A program made the position numbers and the translations under genes. A DNA stretch of 64,000 nt from Neospora caninum Liverpool. Taxonomy: Eukaryota > Apicomplexa > Conoidasida > Eucoccidiorida > Sarcocystidae. Positions 1 through 11,195 of the stretch are shown one piece after another (within the stretch, counting starts at the first letter, position 1; every line of letters starts with the position of its first letter). A model generated the notes under the pieces. It saw only the letters and a list, made by a program, of their open reading frames with translations, ran no database searches and was not told the origin of the DNA. The stretch lies in NCBI RefSeq assembly GCF_000208865.1, contig NC_018396.1, positions 1,178,001 to 1,242,000 of the forward strand, written 5' to 3'.

Positions 1-3000
1 TCGCAGTCGATTCGCCTGCGCCCGCCGTGCTCTCGCCTTCGCGACTTGCCGACCGCCGAGCAGGAAGCGAGTCGCCTCGTGGCTGCCTCGCTGTTGCCTG
101 TCTCCGCCTTCTTCTCCCACCTGCCGTCTCCGCTCCAGTCGTCTTCGTCCGCTTCTTCCGCTTCGCTGCCGACCGGGCCCCTGCACTTCTTCTCCTTCAC
201 GCCGACCTACGGCCCAGTCGAGAGTCTCCTGGCGCCGCTTCTCGCCTTCCTCACTTCGTCCTCGTCTCTGCTGCTGCCTTCGTCCCCCTCTTCGTCCCTC
301 GCTGCCGTCTGGTCCCAGAAGGTCGCCCTATACACGAAGCAGAAGAACCTCGTCTCCAGTCTCGCGCCCTTTTTGCTGCGCTCGCCGTCGCTTCTCGGCG
401 CTCTCGTGGCGTCCGTGGACAGTCGCCAGGTGATGCTTCGCCTGGGCAAAATGTCGGGCCTCGACGACGCCCAAGACAAACGGGGCCCTCGGAGGCTGCT
501 GGCGACGAAGGGGCGAGACCGGGACGAGGCAGAGCTCCACCGGCGTCCGACTTCGCCGGACTCGAGCATGGAAGAATGTCTCTTTGCCGCGTCGCGCTCG
601 GACGGGACCGACGAGGAACTCTTCCAGCTGCGGCAGCAAACTCTCCCACAGGGCGACTTCTGGCTGGGTGGCACGCCGCGCGCGGCTGGGTCGTCTGCGG
701 CAAGGCAGACGCAATGCCGAGTTCGGAGGGGCGGCGAGAAGGCGTTCGGGCGCGAGTTCGTCGAGGTTTTGGAGCGGGTCGCAGGGGGCCGCCAAGGCGG
801 AGGACGCGAGGACATCGCAGGCAAGGAGAGACACAGAAGACGTGCGGAGCCGTCTTCCGCCTTCGACCTCAGAGCGGAGGATGAAGCGAAGACGAGAGGG
901 GACTTCATGCCTTCCGCTCATGGAGAGGGGAAGGATGCGGCACAGGCGTCTGCCGCGAGTCCAAAACACGGACGCACCCATCCACATGCCTCCCTCGGCC
1001 TCTCGTCTTCTCTCTTCTCTGGACCTTCCCTCAAGCGTCTTTCGGCTGCTCTGGCGCCGTCGTCGGAGACTCCCTCTTCCGCGACTCCTGCATCCTCGTC
1101 TACCCTGTCGCCCTCAGCCTCTCCACCCGCGTGTCTCCCTGCTTTCTCCGCAGACGAGAAGAGACACCGCGTCATCCGCCATGGAGGCCTGACGGTTCTC
1201 AACGTTGGCATTCCCCTGTCGTACGAGGGCGAGACGCTCGTCTATCCAATCGGCTTTGTCTCCGTGCGTCGCTTTCACCTCCCGCCGTGTCTCCAAACAC
1301 CCGACCCTTGCCGAAGACGCGCAGCGAAGCGCCAGCCGGGCGCGGACTTCTGTGCATCTGCGCGACATGCAGAGAAGACTCCACGGGAAACAAGCCGCTT
1401 CGAGGCGCGTCCACTCCCGACCAGAGCCTCCTACGTTTGCGCCATCTCCCTGAGAGACGGCCGACCTTTCTTCACCATTGATATCTTGGCTTCCTCGCTC
1501 GGTCACAGAGCGCCGGTGTGTGCGTGCCTCTTCTCCTGGCTGCGGGCCCCGTCGAGCGCGTCTGTCGCCGCCTTGGGCTCGGCGCCTCCACAGCCTGCAA
1601 GGCGACAAGAGAGGGACATGACGGGTGATGCGGAGGAGGCGAAGAAAGACGAGAACGAACGCACGCCAGGGTGTCGACGCCCCGGCGACGAGGCGCACAG
1701 CCCAGAAAAACTCCTCACGCACGTGGGGGCCGCCGCTGGTGGCGCCTCGGCCGTTCGAAAAGGGAATCAGTAAGGCGAAAACGAAAGACACACTGATGGA
1801 CGATGAAAGACGATTGCAGGAATGGGCTCTCCATGTCGTGGAGGGTCAAGAAAAAGGAGACGCAAATACGTTCTCAGTGTCTTTGTGTCCCGCAGATCAG
1901 CGGCTTCTCGAGCTTTCGGAAGCATCTTCTGTGCGCCCCACGTGTTGCCGCTCACGGCAGCTGTGGTGTTAGAAGGCCCTCTCTGTGCGTATCTTTGCGC
2001 GTTTGGATTTTTGCTTGCGCCTCTCCCTTTTCATTGCAAAAAGCATTGCAACAGGCGTCTCTTGCATGTTCTAAGCCTACGTAGCCGAACCGGTAGAACG
2101 TCGCCTCACAGGAGACGCTTTTTCGCGGAATCGGGATTTTCGCGAATGTAGACCCCGTGTGAAAGGCTCCTCTGCTCTGACGCTCAGAGAAGAACACAGA
2201 GAGATGCGTGCGCGTGCGACGCTTTAGTGAGGGTTAGCCCTTTAGCCGAATCCTTGTCGCTCCCGTTTTTGGATCGGCGCCTCCAAGCCCCACCGGCGAG
2301 TCCCCGATCTCTCAGAAACTCCACACCAAGTGCGAGATCGCTTTCTTTTGCATCTGTCGCTCGCGTTGCTTTGCAGACGCAGCGAAGGCCCGGAGGCGGA
2401 GGGCCAGGATATGGCCCAAAGTTGCCTCGCGGGCGACCGTCGTCGGAACGAGCAGAGAGACAGCGAAGAGACGCGGTGCTCACCCGTGTGGGGTTGGCGG
2501 TTGGCAGAAGGCGACGACCTCGAGGAGACATTCTCGCGCTTTGTCTCGCTCTTCCACCTCCGACCGCCGAGAAAACGAGAACGCGATTTGCCCTCGGATC
2601 ACCTTTTGCGCAGCGACGCACACCCCGAGGGAGCGAACGCGGAGACGAGGTCGGCGGCGAAGCGACAGCGAGAGGGAGACCCAGAAGAAAGAGAAAGGAA
2701 GAAGACGGTCCAGAGCCAGCAGCCGGCCGCGGGCCAGGGGGCGGCTGGTCGGCAGACTGCTCAGGCGGAGACAACGAACCAGGAATGGAGCCTCGCACAC
2801 CCACGCTGGGCCCAGGGCTTTTCCACTTCAGGTTACACCTTTTTTGGCATCAACTCGCCTTACGTGGTGGATCAACTCAAACCCAAAATCTTCGACGTCT
2901 TGGCGTGGCGAGCGCTCTCCCGTCTTGGCGACGCTCACCACAACCGCTTGGGCGTCCTGCTGGGTAACTGCCACCGGATGGAACAGTAAGCAGTGCCTGG

Positions 3001-3513
3001 AGGCTCTCGAAACCCATCATCTGGGTCTTTTCTCGCCCGACCCCTGGGGCGATTTCTCGTGCTCTCACCTTTTTGGAGTTCTCTATGAGCGTGCAGAAGA
3101 CGACTCCAGTGGCTGCCGAAGAAAGGCCGCCTTGCGCATGTCTGTCAATGCCCTTTTGTTCGCCCCGTATCGCCGTCAGGAGTGGTTGGTTCGAGTGTCT
3201 CGTGTGGCTGGTGCATGCGTTCGAACAAGGCATCGCAGTTGCCTTTGCGACTGCATGCGCCGCGGTGTGTCTCGATTTGCGATTTGCACGTCCCTGCCAG
3301 GTGGGAACGCCGGTGGCCGACGGCGACGCCTGCTTTGCAGACCCGCGCCGGCGGAAGACAACGCGAGGCGGGAGGTGAGCCGCAACTCGGCGTGCCGAGA
3401 GATCTGCTGACGCATCCCCTGGAGGAAGATACGCAGGCTGAAAACCTCGACGAACTCATGGTGTGCTCCTTCAATCGAATCGGCGAAAAGGTAAGGAGCA
3501 AAGCCCAGAGTGT

Positions 3514-3549
<36 letters not shown>

Positions 3550-5592
3550 GGATGCGTTCAAGGACTGGGACGTTATAAAAAAACAGTCGTGTACATGCTT
3601 GTGTCGAGATTGACTTGCATGGGTCTTGGTACGACTCCAGTTAAGTAGTTTTGCAAACCGACAGCTTCGTGTGCGCTCCTGGGACCTGTCGTTGGTATCT
3701 TTGTCTCCTGGTCCCGGTTCTGCCTGGCTCACCTGCGCGCCGCCCTTCGCTTGATTTCTCATCTCGTGCCCTGTCGTCTCACATATTCCGTGACATGCTG
3801 TCTCTCCGTCCCCCCTCTTCCCTTCGCCTTTGAGGTCTTGGGCCCTCTTTGCACGGTTCGGTTCAGGCCGGAGACGCTCTCTCCCACCCTGAGGCTTCGG
3901 CGTTGCCATCGGCGGCGTCGCCGGCTCTCGCCGTGTCGGCATTTGCCTCGGCGTCATCCTCGTCGGCTCTGCCGCTCTTCCCTGCGTCCTCTTCGTCTCG
4001 CTCCGTCTCCGTTCTCTCGCGAGCAAAGGCGAAGAGACAGTTTGACCAACTCCCCCCCTCGATGCAGTACCGATATCTCCAGTCTGTGGGCGTCGACGAC
4101 CGTCTCAGCGTCAGGTCCAGCACCATCCATGGGCAAGGCCTGTTCGCCAATGTGCCCCTAGCCGAGGGAGAGGTAAGTAGGAGAGATCTGGGCGACGGCT
4201 CCACAAAGATGGAAACTCCCGGCGCAGCGGGGAAAAGGAGTTGACACACACACGTCGTTGCCGTTTTCATGGAATCCTCGTTCAGGCAAACAAAAAGAGA
4301 GGAAAGAGAAGCGTCACGCCTCTCGTCGTCTCTCGCGTTTCTCTCCTTGCGACGCGGCAGTCTGTCTCCACTGCGTCGCTCGTGTGTGTGTGTGTGTGTA
4401 CTTTGCCTCGTGTGTTCAATGTTCAATTCCGCTGCTCAACTTCTTTCATCGCCTCCATCCGACACTCGATCACGTTGCCTTCGTCTCTCGTGTCGTCCTC
4501 AAGTTTCCGCCCTCTTCCACTCCCCACGGGCGCCGCCCTCAGAGCCTGCACTCCTCCCAACCTCCTGCATGCTTCTTCTCGCTAACCCTCCCTCGTCGTC
4601 TGTCTCCTCCTCTCCATCTGCTACGCGTTTCGTTGGTGCGCGTTCACAGTGTGCGTTTTCCCGGTTGTCGGACCAGACGTTCTCTCGCCTTTCTGCGGAG
4701 TCGTGCAGCTTTTGCCTGCGCACTGCTCCCGTGACGTATCGCCGTCAGGAAACCTTTCGAATTTCGTCTCGTCGCGTTTCAAAGTCTTGCATGTTTTCTT
4801 CTCGTGCGTCCGCAGCCCGTCATCGAGTACGTCGGGGACATGGTGCGCAACTGCGTGAGTGACCTGAGGGAGGCGCTCTACGAGAAACAAGGAGGAGGTG
4901 GAGACGGCGCCTGCTACATGTTTAGGCTCGACGACAACTTCGTCGTTGATGCCACACGAGCGGGAAACGTCTCCAGATTTATCAATCATTCTTGCGAGGT
5001 GAGCGATACAGCCATCGAAAAGCAAACGCCACAGGCGTATTTACAGTATCCACTTATCCATATATATATCTATATATATCAACATGTGTGTATCTATATC
5101 TATGTAAGGTTTACGGTTTTGACTGTTTTTGTACGAGAGGCGAACACCGCAGCGCCTGTGAAGTAATCTTGGCGCGTTAGGTTCCTTTCCGTGTTCTGTT
5201 CTTCGCGTTTTTTGCTTGGCTTTTTCTTCCGTTTGTGGTCGCGAAAGACCATCACCAGACGTGAGCGCCGACGCCTGTGCAAGGCGATAGGCGCCTTGTG
5301 CCGTCTGTCGCGTCTTCAGCTTTCTTTCCTCGATTTTTGGGCTGGTCTCCCTCGCGTCTCCTTTTCTCTCGTCATTCTTGTCTCTTTCTCGCGTTTCGCC
5401 TGCTTGCAGCCGAACTGCACGTGCAGGATTCTGGTGTGCGAGGCGGGGCAGAAGCACATTGTCATCATCGCGAAAACGGCGATTCGCGCCGGCGAAGAAA
5501 TCACCTACGACTACCAGTTCGGCATCGGCAACGAGACAGACAAGCTCGCGTGTTTGTGCGGCGCCCGCACGTGCCTGGGCAGAATGAACTGA
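1..5592 (+). CDS. MLL/trithorax-type (KMT2-like) SET histone methyltransferase, 5' truncated
   Basis: Likely a nuclear histone H3 lysine-4 methyltransferase of the MLL/Trx class. Phase-consistent exons are 1-1769 (open at the window edge), 2377-2985, 3301-3490, 3867-4172, 4816-4998 and 5410-5592, giving 1079 in-window residues ending in TGA. FYRN lies at residues about 387-428 (GLTVLNVGIPLSYEGE, YPIGFVSVRRF). FYRC is split: a first half near 476-490 (GRPFFTIDI) and a second half near 741-755 (SGYTFFGINSPYVVDQL), separated by charged low-complexity sequence. SET starts near residue 936 (SSTIHGQGLFAN) and continues with VIEYVGDMVRN, the RFINHSCEPNC knot and GEEITYDYQF. The post-SET is CLCGARTC ending in RMN. 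FYR plus C-terminal SET plus post-SET is the KMT2 arrangement, and the SET reads closest to KMT2C/D. Any PHD or bromodomain would lie upstream of the window. The SET exons are firm; the junction 1769/2377 is supported only by splice consensus and phase. Confidence 0.9.
3513..3548. repeat. (TA)n microsatellite in an intron of the SET gene
   Basis: An alternating TA run lies just after the donor at 3491 and before the SET N-flank exon at 3867. It is the first of many TA tracts in the window. A shorter imperfect TA/CTA run sits at about 5059-5103 in the intron before the last exon. Confidence 0.9.
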
Positions 5593-6980
5593 CGGGCGCG
5601 GCGTCGCGCACACCGCCTTCTCGCGGAGACGCTCGGCGCGGAGCGAAGAACCGCCGGGCAAAGGAGAAGGCAGAGGATCGAAGCGACGCGCAGGGAGGAC
5701 GGATCCGACGGAGAAGAAGCAAGGAGAGAAGAGGGGAAAAGGGAAGAAAGAGAGAAGGAGTCCAGCAGAGAGAGAGAGAGTAGGGAAGAAAACAGTTTTT
5801 GGAACTGCAGCGCCACTGCCTTCCGGTTGCTGAGGGGGAGGGCGAACGACGAGAGTCACGGTGGGAGGCGCGGTGCCCGAACGGCACTGGCGCATCCGAG
5901 GCGTGTGGAAAAGGGGTTGAGCTGTGATTTTTGTCAAGCACACACGCACGCGGAGGACGCATGTGTGTTCCGAATGGTTCAATTGAGCATCGAAACGAGA
6001 GTCTGTGCGTGGCTTGAACACCATTCTGGTTTGCCCTCGGATTCTGGGGCTTCCGTTGTGCGGTTTCTCGCGCCTCTTCGCCTTGCTTGTTCTTGACTTG
6101 TCTTGGCAAACGCGACTGGGATAAAAACCGTTCTTTAAATCGAGAGAGAGAGAGCGGCCAGCGCCCGTGAGGTTCTGGGGCGCTTTTCGCGCCGAGCGCA
6201 CGACCTCAGTTCTCTCCGCGTCTCGCGCGTCCTGTCCCGTGCTGTGGCGTGCACTCGCTCTCGCCTCCCAGCGTTTTCTGGCAACTTATCGAGGAGACGT
6301 GGGGACCGGACGGCGCCCTGAGGGGCAACCCCACAGGGTTTGGCCTCCCACGTGCCCCGCAGCCCCACAAAAGTGTCTCCTTCCCTTTCAACGCCACAGC
6401 ACATGCAATGAAAAAACGCACGCTTCGACTGGCACACCCTCCAACAACAAATGCCGACCTCCCATATATATATATATATATATGCATGTATGTATACTTA
6501 TATACACGTAAACGACGGTATGTGTGAACCTATTTGCGATGTGCTGGCGGATTAGTATGCTGTCATGTCGTAACAGACTGTTTGAGGGTTGTGCTTGGTG
6601 GCGACGCCGGTCTCACACTTGGAGAGTTTTAAGTCACGAAGACACCACACGCGCCAGTGGCAAAACAGTCACCGCTTACACGATTCACCTGCATGCATCT
6701 GGACACAGGAACAGACACTCACACACATCTACGAATCTACACCCACATCACCCCTCTCGTTACGGCTGCCTTTCTGTATCGACATACATTGTATACATGT
6801 AGATATGGGAGCACGTGAGGGCAGCTGCTTGGATCGTATTCAGCATATATCTATATCTATATAGATATGTCGTTTTGTCGGCTGTACATGACGTAGAGAT
6901 ACGTGGACCTGTATATATGCATATGGCAAGCGAGAAAAGGACGGTCAAACGAAGAAAAGAGCGATGCGTTTCCTTTCCCC
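5593..6980. other. Convergent intergenic region (3' ends of the SET gene and GSS)
   Basis: The two genes point at each other here, so this stretch should hold both 3' UTRs. It opens with a GA-rich purine run (about 5640-5790) directly after the SET stop and contains a (TA)n tract at about 6464-6483 and smaller TA/CTA runs near 6848-6870. I see no conserved protein domain or RNA gene in it. Confidence 0.6.
6464..6483. repeat. (TA)n microsatellite, SET/GSS spacer
   Basis: Perfect TA run followed by GCATGTATGTA in the convergent spacer. Confidence 0.9.
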
Positions 6981-9900
6981 TCATGCGTTTCGTCGACTGC
7001 CTTGCGCGTTCTCGACGATTGGCACCGGAAGCAAAAGGGGAGAATCCAGGGCTCCGAAACCTGCAGCCACGCCGCCTTCTTCGCTCGTTGTGCTCTTCGT
7101 TCGGAGCATCCATCCGGCGAAACAATTTTTGTATTCAACATACTCGGACGAGGAAGCGTCTCTCGCAATCTCCGAAGTCGCCTCGGGAACGGCCTCTCGC
7201 AGAGACGGACGAGGCGCAGCTGAACGAGGGGTTTGCGAGAAGAGCCAAGACGCGCTCGACTCGCGACCTTCCCGAGTGTTCCTCGCCTGCGCGTCTGACG
7301 AGCCTACGCTTGGCGAACCCGTCGCAAGCATAACACCAAATAATCCGAGTTCCTGGACGCCTCTCTGAAAGGTACACGCCAACCGCCCGTCCCCTCTGAT
7401 TCGGCCGCCTTCGAATTCTGTTTCTGTCTCACTTCTAGCGTGGCGTGTGCCTCTCGGCGCTTCCGCGTCGCCTGTTTCACTCGCGTGCGCGTCGTTGCTG
7501 GCTGAATCGGCTGCCCCCACGTTTCCCGCCCGCCGCGTCGCTTCGTGGTCATTGCCTCTCTCGTCTACTTTCTTCTCCTGTCCTCGCTCTGTGCTCGCGA
7601 CGTCAGAGCGCACGAAGAGCACGGGCACCGACGGAGGCTGCATCTTTCGCATCAAGACAAAATGCCGCAGTTCGTCTTGGAGTCCCCGTCGTAGAAGCCT
7701 TTGCATCTCGTCGCCGTGAACATTGTTCCCGCCGCCTTCTCTCTGAGGCTTCAACAGAAACTGCTTCGGGCCATCCTCGCTCAGCGCCTCCGCCACAGCC
7801 TCTTGCGCCAAACGCCGGCGACGCTCGAGCGCACAAGAAGGCGAAGAAGAGAGAGAAGAGGAAGAAGACAGAGCAGAGGAAGAAGACAGAGAAGAAGGAG
7901 AAGACGAAGATGAAGAAAACGAAGAAGAAGAAGAGGGACCAACACAGGGAGACGGAAGGCCTTCGCAGGGGTCAACCTGGAGCTGGAAAACCCTTTGAAT
8001 TTCCGTCCTAGTGGCATCATCTGGAATCAGATAGCGGAGAAGCCATATACGGTCTGTCGCGTTCCCTTCTCGCCCGCAGGATCCGTCCTCTGCTCCAGCC
8101 TGCACTTGTCCTCCCGTGTGCGAGTCCGCGCTGCGGGGAAGAAGAGAAGAAGGAACGAAGTGGAGAGGCGCGCGCATGTCGCTGAAGCTCTGCTGGATTT
8201 TTTTTGCCCCCGCGAGCTGAGCCAACACCGTCGGAACTTTCACTGCGTCCGAGGTCTCAAGAAACTCTCGCAATCTCCAGACCTCGTCGTCGTAGTGGCT
8301 AGGGCTGTACATGCTGCGATAGTAAACGACAGATATCTCTGCATAGATTCGCCGCTGGACAAGCCGGAAAGGCATGCAAACGCCACCGCCTATCGCCTCC
8401 TTTCCCTTAACTTTCAGACACGACTGCGCGTGCGTTTCGCCCACCCGATCTCCGACCTTCATCCTGGCTGCAGGGGTGCACTGGTCTTCGTCGCTGCGTG
8501 CCTCGCCTGTCTCTTCTTCCTGTGTCTCTGCATCGCCTCCGTGTGCTCCTTGCCTTGCTCGACTCCCACAACGTCGCGTCTTTGGCCGTCGAGACGTGGC
8601 GGCGTCCTGACCCTTCCGGCCCCTGCCTAGCCGCTTCGCCGTCGTCTTCATGAGAAACAATCGGCCTGGTGGCGCATCTGTCCCGTCTCCGAAAAAGACC
8701 ATTTCTCCAAACTCAGTCGTCTCCGCAACTGGCGGTCCGTCCGTGGTCCGCCCCGCTCGCGTCGGCGTGTCTCCTTCGCTCTGCTCGCCGGCTGTCCCTT
8801 TGCTTGCCAGGATCGCTAACGCTCCGTTTCGCCCGAATCCCAAAAGGTCGGAGAGGGTCACGTGGAGCATGTAGACGCCGAACTTCTCCACCAGCTCTGC
8901 CTGCAGCAGGCGCTGGTCGACCTTGTTCTGCTCGTCGTCCAGCGTCACGCATAAGAGGAAAACGGGGTGCGAGGAAAACGAAGCGCCAGCACCGGACGCC
9001 GAAGCTGAAGGCGCGGAAGATTCCGATGAAGCGGACGAGGGCGCGGTCTCTGCCGCGCTTCCTCCACTCGTGGATCGCACCGCTTCCACGCCCTCGCGCA
9101 CCCGGCGAAGATAGGCGTGATGCGCCTCCGCGAGGCCCGCAGCCATTTGTTCTAGAGGGCGGTTCTCCCGACAAAGCTCCGTGGCAATGCCTCGCCGGCG
9201 CGTCGCGACCTCAACGAGAGGATCCGCCAGGCTCGGCGAGGCCGCGGCTCGCCAGGCCGCAGGCAGCGATGGACACGCAGTCGAATCTGTCGACGAGGGA
9301 GGGGTGCCATCCATGCTCCAGAGAGGAGACAAACAGGAAGAGGAAAAGGAAGCGGGCGAAGAAGGAAAGAGCGACGTAGCAGCGAGAACCAAGACCCGGT
9401 GGAGAGATGAGACTTTCCCTGCGAGACCAGCGAATGAGGCCGCAATCGTGTTAACCTCCACTTGCTTGATCGACAGCTGCTTCATCGACTCGCCAACCTC
9501 TCCCTGCTCGAAGCGCGTTGCCAAACGGTCTATCGACAACGCTCCTCGCTCGTTCCACGCGCCCGCCGTTCTTTTGTCGCCTTCCGCGTCCCTTTCTACC
9601 TCTCCTGCTCGGTTCCCTTCTTCTGCTGCGCCGTCTCCGTTTCCTTCGAAAGTTTTTTCTTTGAACTGTAAAGGACAGTCAACCATATAGTCACTGCGCA
9701 GGATGTGCAGGCGAATGTCTTTGCAGATGTCTCGCTTTGGAGGGCCCTGCTCCCTCATTTCCCCCATCTCGCCTTCTCCCTCTCCATTGGTTTCTCGGCC
9801 GCTGGCCTCCACGCCTTTGTGGCATCGGCAGCTCTCTTTATAGCCCGGCGACGAAGGCTCTCGACACATCCACCTCGATTCTGGCCTCGCTCTCTCCGCT

Positions 9901-11195
9901 TCGTCTGCAGCCTGCACGCGCTGCAGGCTCGAACACCCCTGCGGCTGTACGTACACCCGATATGCAATGCAGCATAAGTTGCGAGTGAAGTCGTCCACTT
10001 TAACCGTCTCGGCGAGTAGAAACAGCAGGAGTCTCGGACTGCACGTGAGGCGGTCGACCAGTCGGTTAACCGGCTTGGTCAAACCGCACACTTGCTGGAA
10101 GAGGTGGAGAGGAAAAGGCGTAGGAAGCAGCGTGAAGGGCGCGGCACGCGGAAGAAAAGGAAGTGCCAGGGAACCCACTTCGCCCGACGAGGAAGAAACA
10201 AGCGGAGAGGGACAAGACGGCACGAAGGGTGTGGAGAGGAAAGGAGAACACGACGAAGGCCAGGACGCAGAGGCGGGAGAAGAACACGCGTGAGAACACA
10301 TGAGGAGGCCATTGCCATACGCCCAACCCAGGGCCAGGTCGAGAAGACATGAAAGTCGGCGTGTCGTGGGGCGTTGTAAAGCACACGAAATTATAGATTG
10401 CCGCCGCAGATCTACACCTGCGTGCACATTGCCTGCTTTCTCTTCTTCCCTCTCTTCTTCCGTCTGGCCTTCCTTCTCGTCTTCTTCCTCAGTCTGGTGC
10501 TGTCGCTTTGAGGCATCCCCAGCAGGCGAGGCTTGGCCTCCATGTTTCAACTTCCCCGTCCTCGCTGAGGCTTCGTCGTAGACCTCTGAGAAACTGCGAA
10601 GAACGCTGGCTGCAAATATCACATCCTCACCGACTTCTTGCTCGGCCGGAGACCTTCCCTTTCCGCGGGTGTCTCTCTGCTTGCTGGCCTTGCCGCTGTC
10701 TCCCAGCGCTTCTTGCTTGCATGCACCCTCTGCTTTTATCTCTCCCGAAGCGACAGGTCGCCGTCCGGCTCCTGTCTCCTTTTGCTGGCCGCTGTGTGTC
10801 CCTGTGTAAGCTCTGTTTGGGGAGGAAGCGCGTTTGTTCTTCTTATCCCGCGTTCCTTCGACGAACTCGCCCTCTCCCTCGCAAGTGTCTCCTGAAGGAG
10901 AGAGACGCTGTCGTCTCCTTGACGCCCTGTGGGCCTCCATTCTCTGGCGAAACGGAAACAAAAGGAGACAAAGAGGCTCGAAAGAAGATAGGCTGGGGGC
11001 GGAACGCGAGCAGCCGCGGCCAGTTGCAGCATTGGAGGCAGAGGGACAGACAGGGGAGAGCACCCGGGGAAGACAAGGAACAACCGAGGCAGGAGAGAGG
11101 CGGAGTGAAGGGAGGAGAAGAGACATAGAAACCCGAGAAGAGATGGAGTGAAAAACACCCGAACGGAAAGCCCGGTGTGGCCAGAGAGACAGCAA
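6981..11195 (-). CDS. GSS: Glutathione synthetase (eukaryotic type), large with insertions
   Basis: ATP-dependent ligase joining gamma-glutamylcysteine and glycine to make glutathione (EC 6.3.2.3), presumably cytosolic. All family blocks lie in one open frame of 1404 codons with no intron needed: APFTLLPTPFP and the TVKVDDFTRNL block (about 10.0-10.2 kb), LRSDYMVD, IKQVEVNTIAASFAGLAG (about 9.43-9.49 kb, substrate-binding region), LEQMAAGLAEAHHAY, VYYRSMYSPSHYDDE (about 8.3 kb), the Gly-rich ATP loop LLKPQREGGGNN (about 7.72-7.76 kb), and the C-terminal GGVAAGFGALDSP loop. Human GSS is about 474 residues; the excess here is an N-terminal extension of about 250 residues and acidic or Ser-rich insertions between blocks. 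The first ATG (11195) is used; further in-frame ATGs near 11126 and 10940 also precede the conserved region, so the true start is unsure. Promoter is shared or adjacent with the divergent ABC-F gene. Confidence 0.92.
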   Translation of the reverse strand: MLSLWPHRAFRSGVFHSISSRVSMSLLLPSLRLSPASVVPCLPRVLSPVCPSASNAATGRGCSRSAPSLSSFEPLCLLLFPFRQRMEAHRASRRRQRLSPSGDTCEGEGEFVEGTRDKKNKRASSPNRAYTGTHSGQQKETGAGRRPVASGEIKAEGACKQEALGDSGKASKQRDTRGKGRSPAEQEVGEDVIFAASVLRSFSEVYDEASARTGKLKHGGQASPAGDASKRQHQTEEEDEKEGQTEEEREEEKAGNVHAGVDLRRQSIISCALQRPTTRRLSCLLDLALGWAYGNGLLMCSHACSSPASASWPSSCSPFLSTPFVPSCPSPLVSSSSGEVGSLALPFLPRAAPFTLLPTPFPLHLFQQVCGLTKPVNRLVDRLTCSPRLLLFLLAETVKVDDFTRNLCCIAYRVYVQPQGCSSLQRVQAADEAERARPESRWMCREPSSPGYKESCRCHKGVEASGRETNGEGEGEMGEMREQGPPKRDICKDIRLHILRSDYMVDCPLQFKEKTFEGNGDGAAEEGNRAGEVERDAEGDKRTAGAWNERGALSIDRLATRFEQGEVGESMKQLSIKQVEVNTIAASFAGLAGKVSSLHRVLVLAATSLFPSSPASFSSSCLSPLWSMDGTPPSSTDSTACPSLPAAWRAAASPSLADPLVEVATRRRGIATELCRENRPLEQMAAGLAEAHHAYLRRVREGVEAVRSTSGGSAAETAPSSASSESSAPSASASGAGASFSSHPVFLLCVTLDDEQNKVDQRLLQAELVEKFGVYMLHVTLSDLLGFGRNGALAILASKGTAGEQSEGDTPTRAGRTTDGPPVAETTEFGEMVFFGDGTDAPPGRLFLMKTTAKRLGRGRKGQDAATSRRPKTRRCGSRARQGAHGGDAETQEEETGEARSDEDQCTPAARMKVGDRVGETHAQSCLKVKGKEAIGGGVCMPFRLVQRRIYAEISVVYYRSMYSPSHYDDEVWRLREFLETSDAVKVPTVLAQLAGAKKIQQSFSDMRAPLHFVPSSLLPRSADSHTGGQVQAGAEDGSCGREGNATDRIWLLRYLIPDDATRTEIQRVFQLQVDPCEGLPSPCVGPSSSSSFSSSSSSPSSLSSSSALSSSSSLSSSPSCALERRRRLAQEAVAEALSEDGPKQFLLKPQREGGGNNVHGDEMQRLLRRGLQDELRHFVLMRKMQPPSVPVLFVRSDVASTERGQEKKVDERGNDHEATRRAGNVGAADSASNDAHASETGDAEAPRGTRHARSETETEFEGGRIRGDGRLACTFQRGVQELGLFGVMLATGSPSVGSSDAQARNTREGRESSASWLFSQTPRSAAPRPSLREAVPEATSEIARDASSSEYVEYKNCFAGWMLRTKSTTSEEGGVAAGFGALDSPLLLPVPIVENAQGSRRNA
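7834..7939 (-). repeat. Poly-Ser (TCT/TCC) tract inside GSS
   Basis: The plus strand is a near-pure GAA/GAG run; on the coding strand it is a Ser-rich stretch of about 35 residues placed just upstream of the conserved ATP loop. It keeps the frame open and therefore reads as an in-frame insertion, probably a surface loop in this lineage. Confidence 0.85.

Noticed and set aside
1896..1975. Possible small exon after a TCCCGCAG acceptor in the SET gene
   Set aside because: Joining 1769 directly to 2377 already preserves phase, and no matching donor gives a continuous frame to the next exon.
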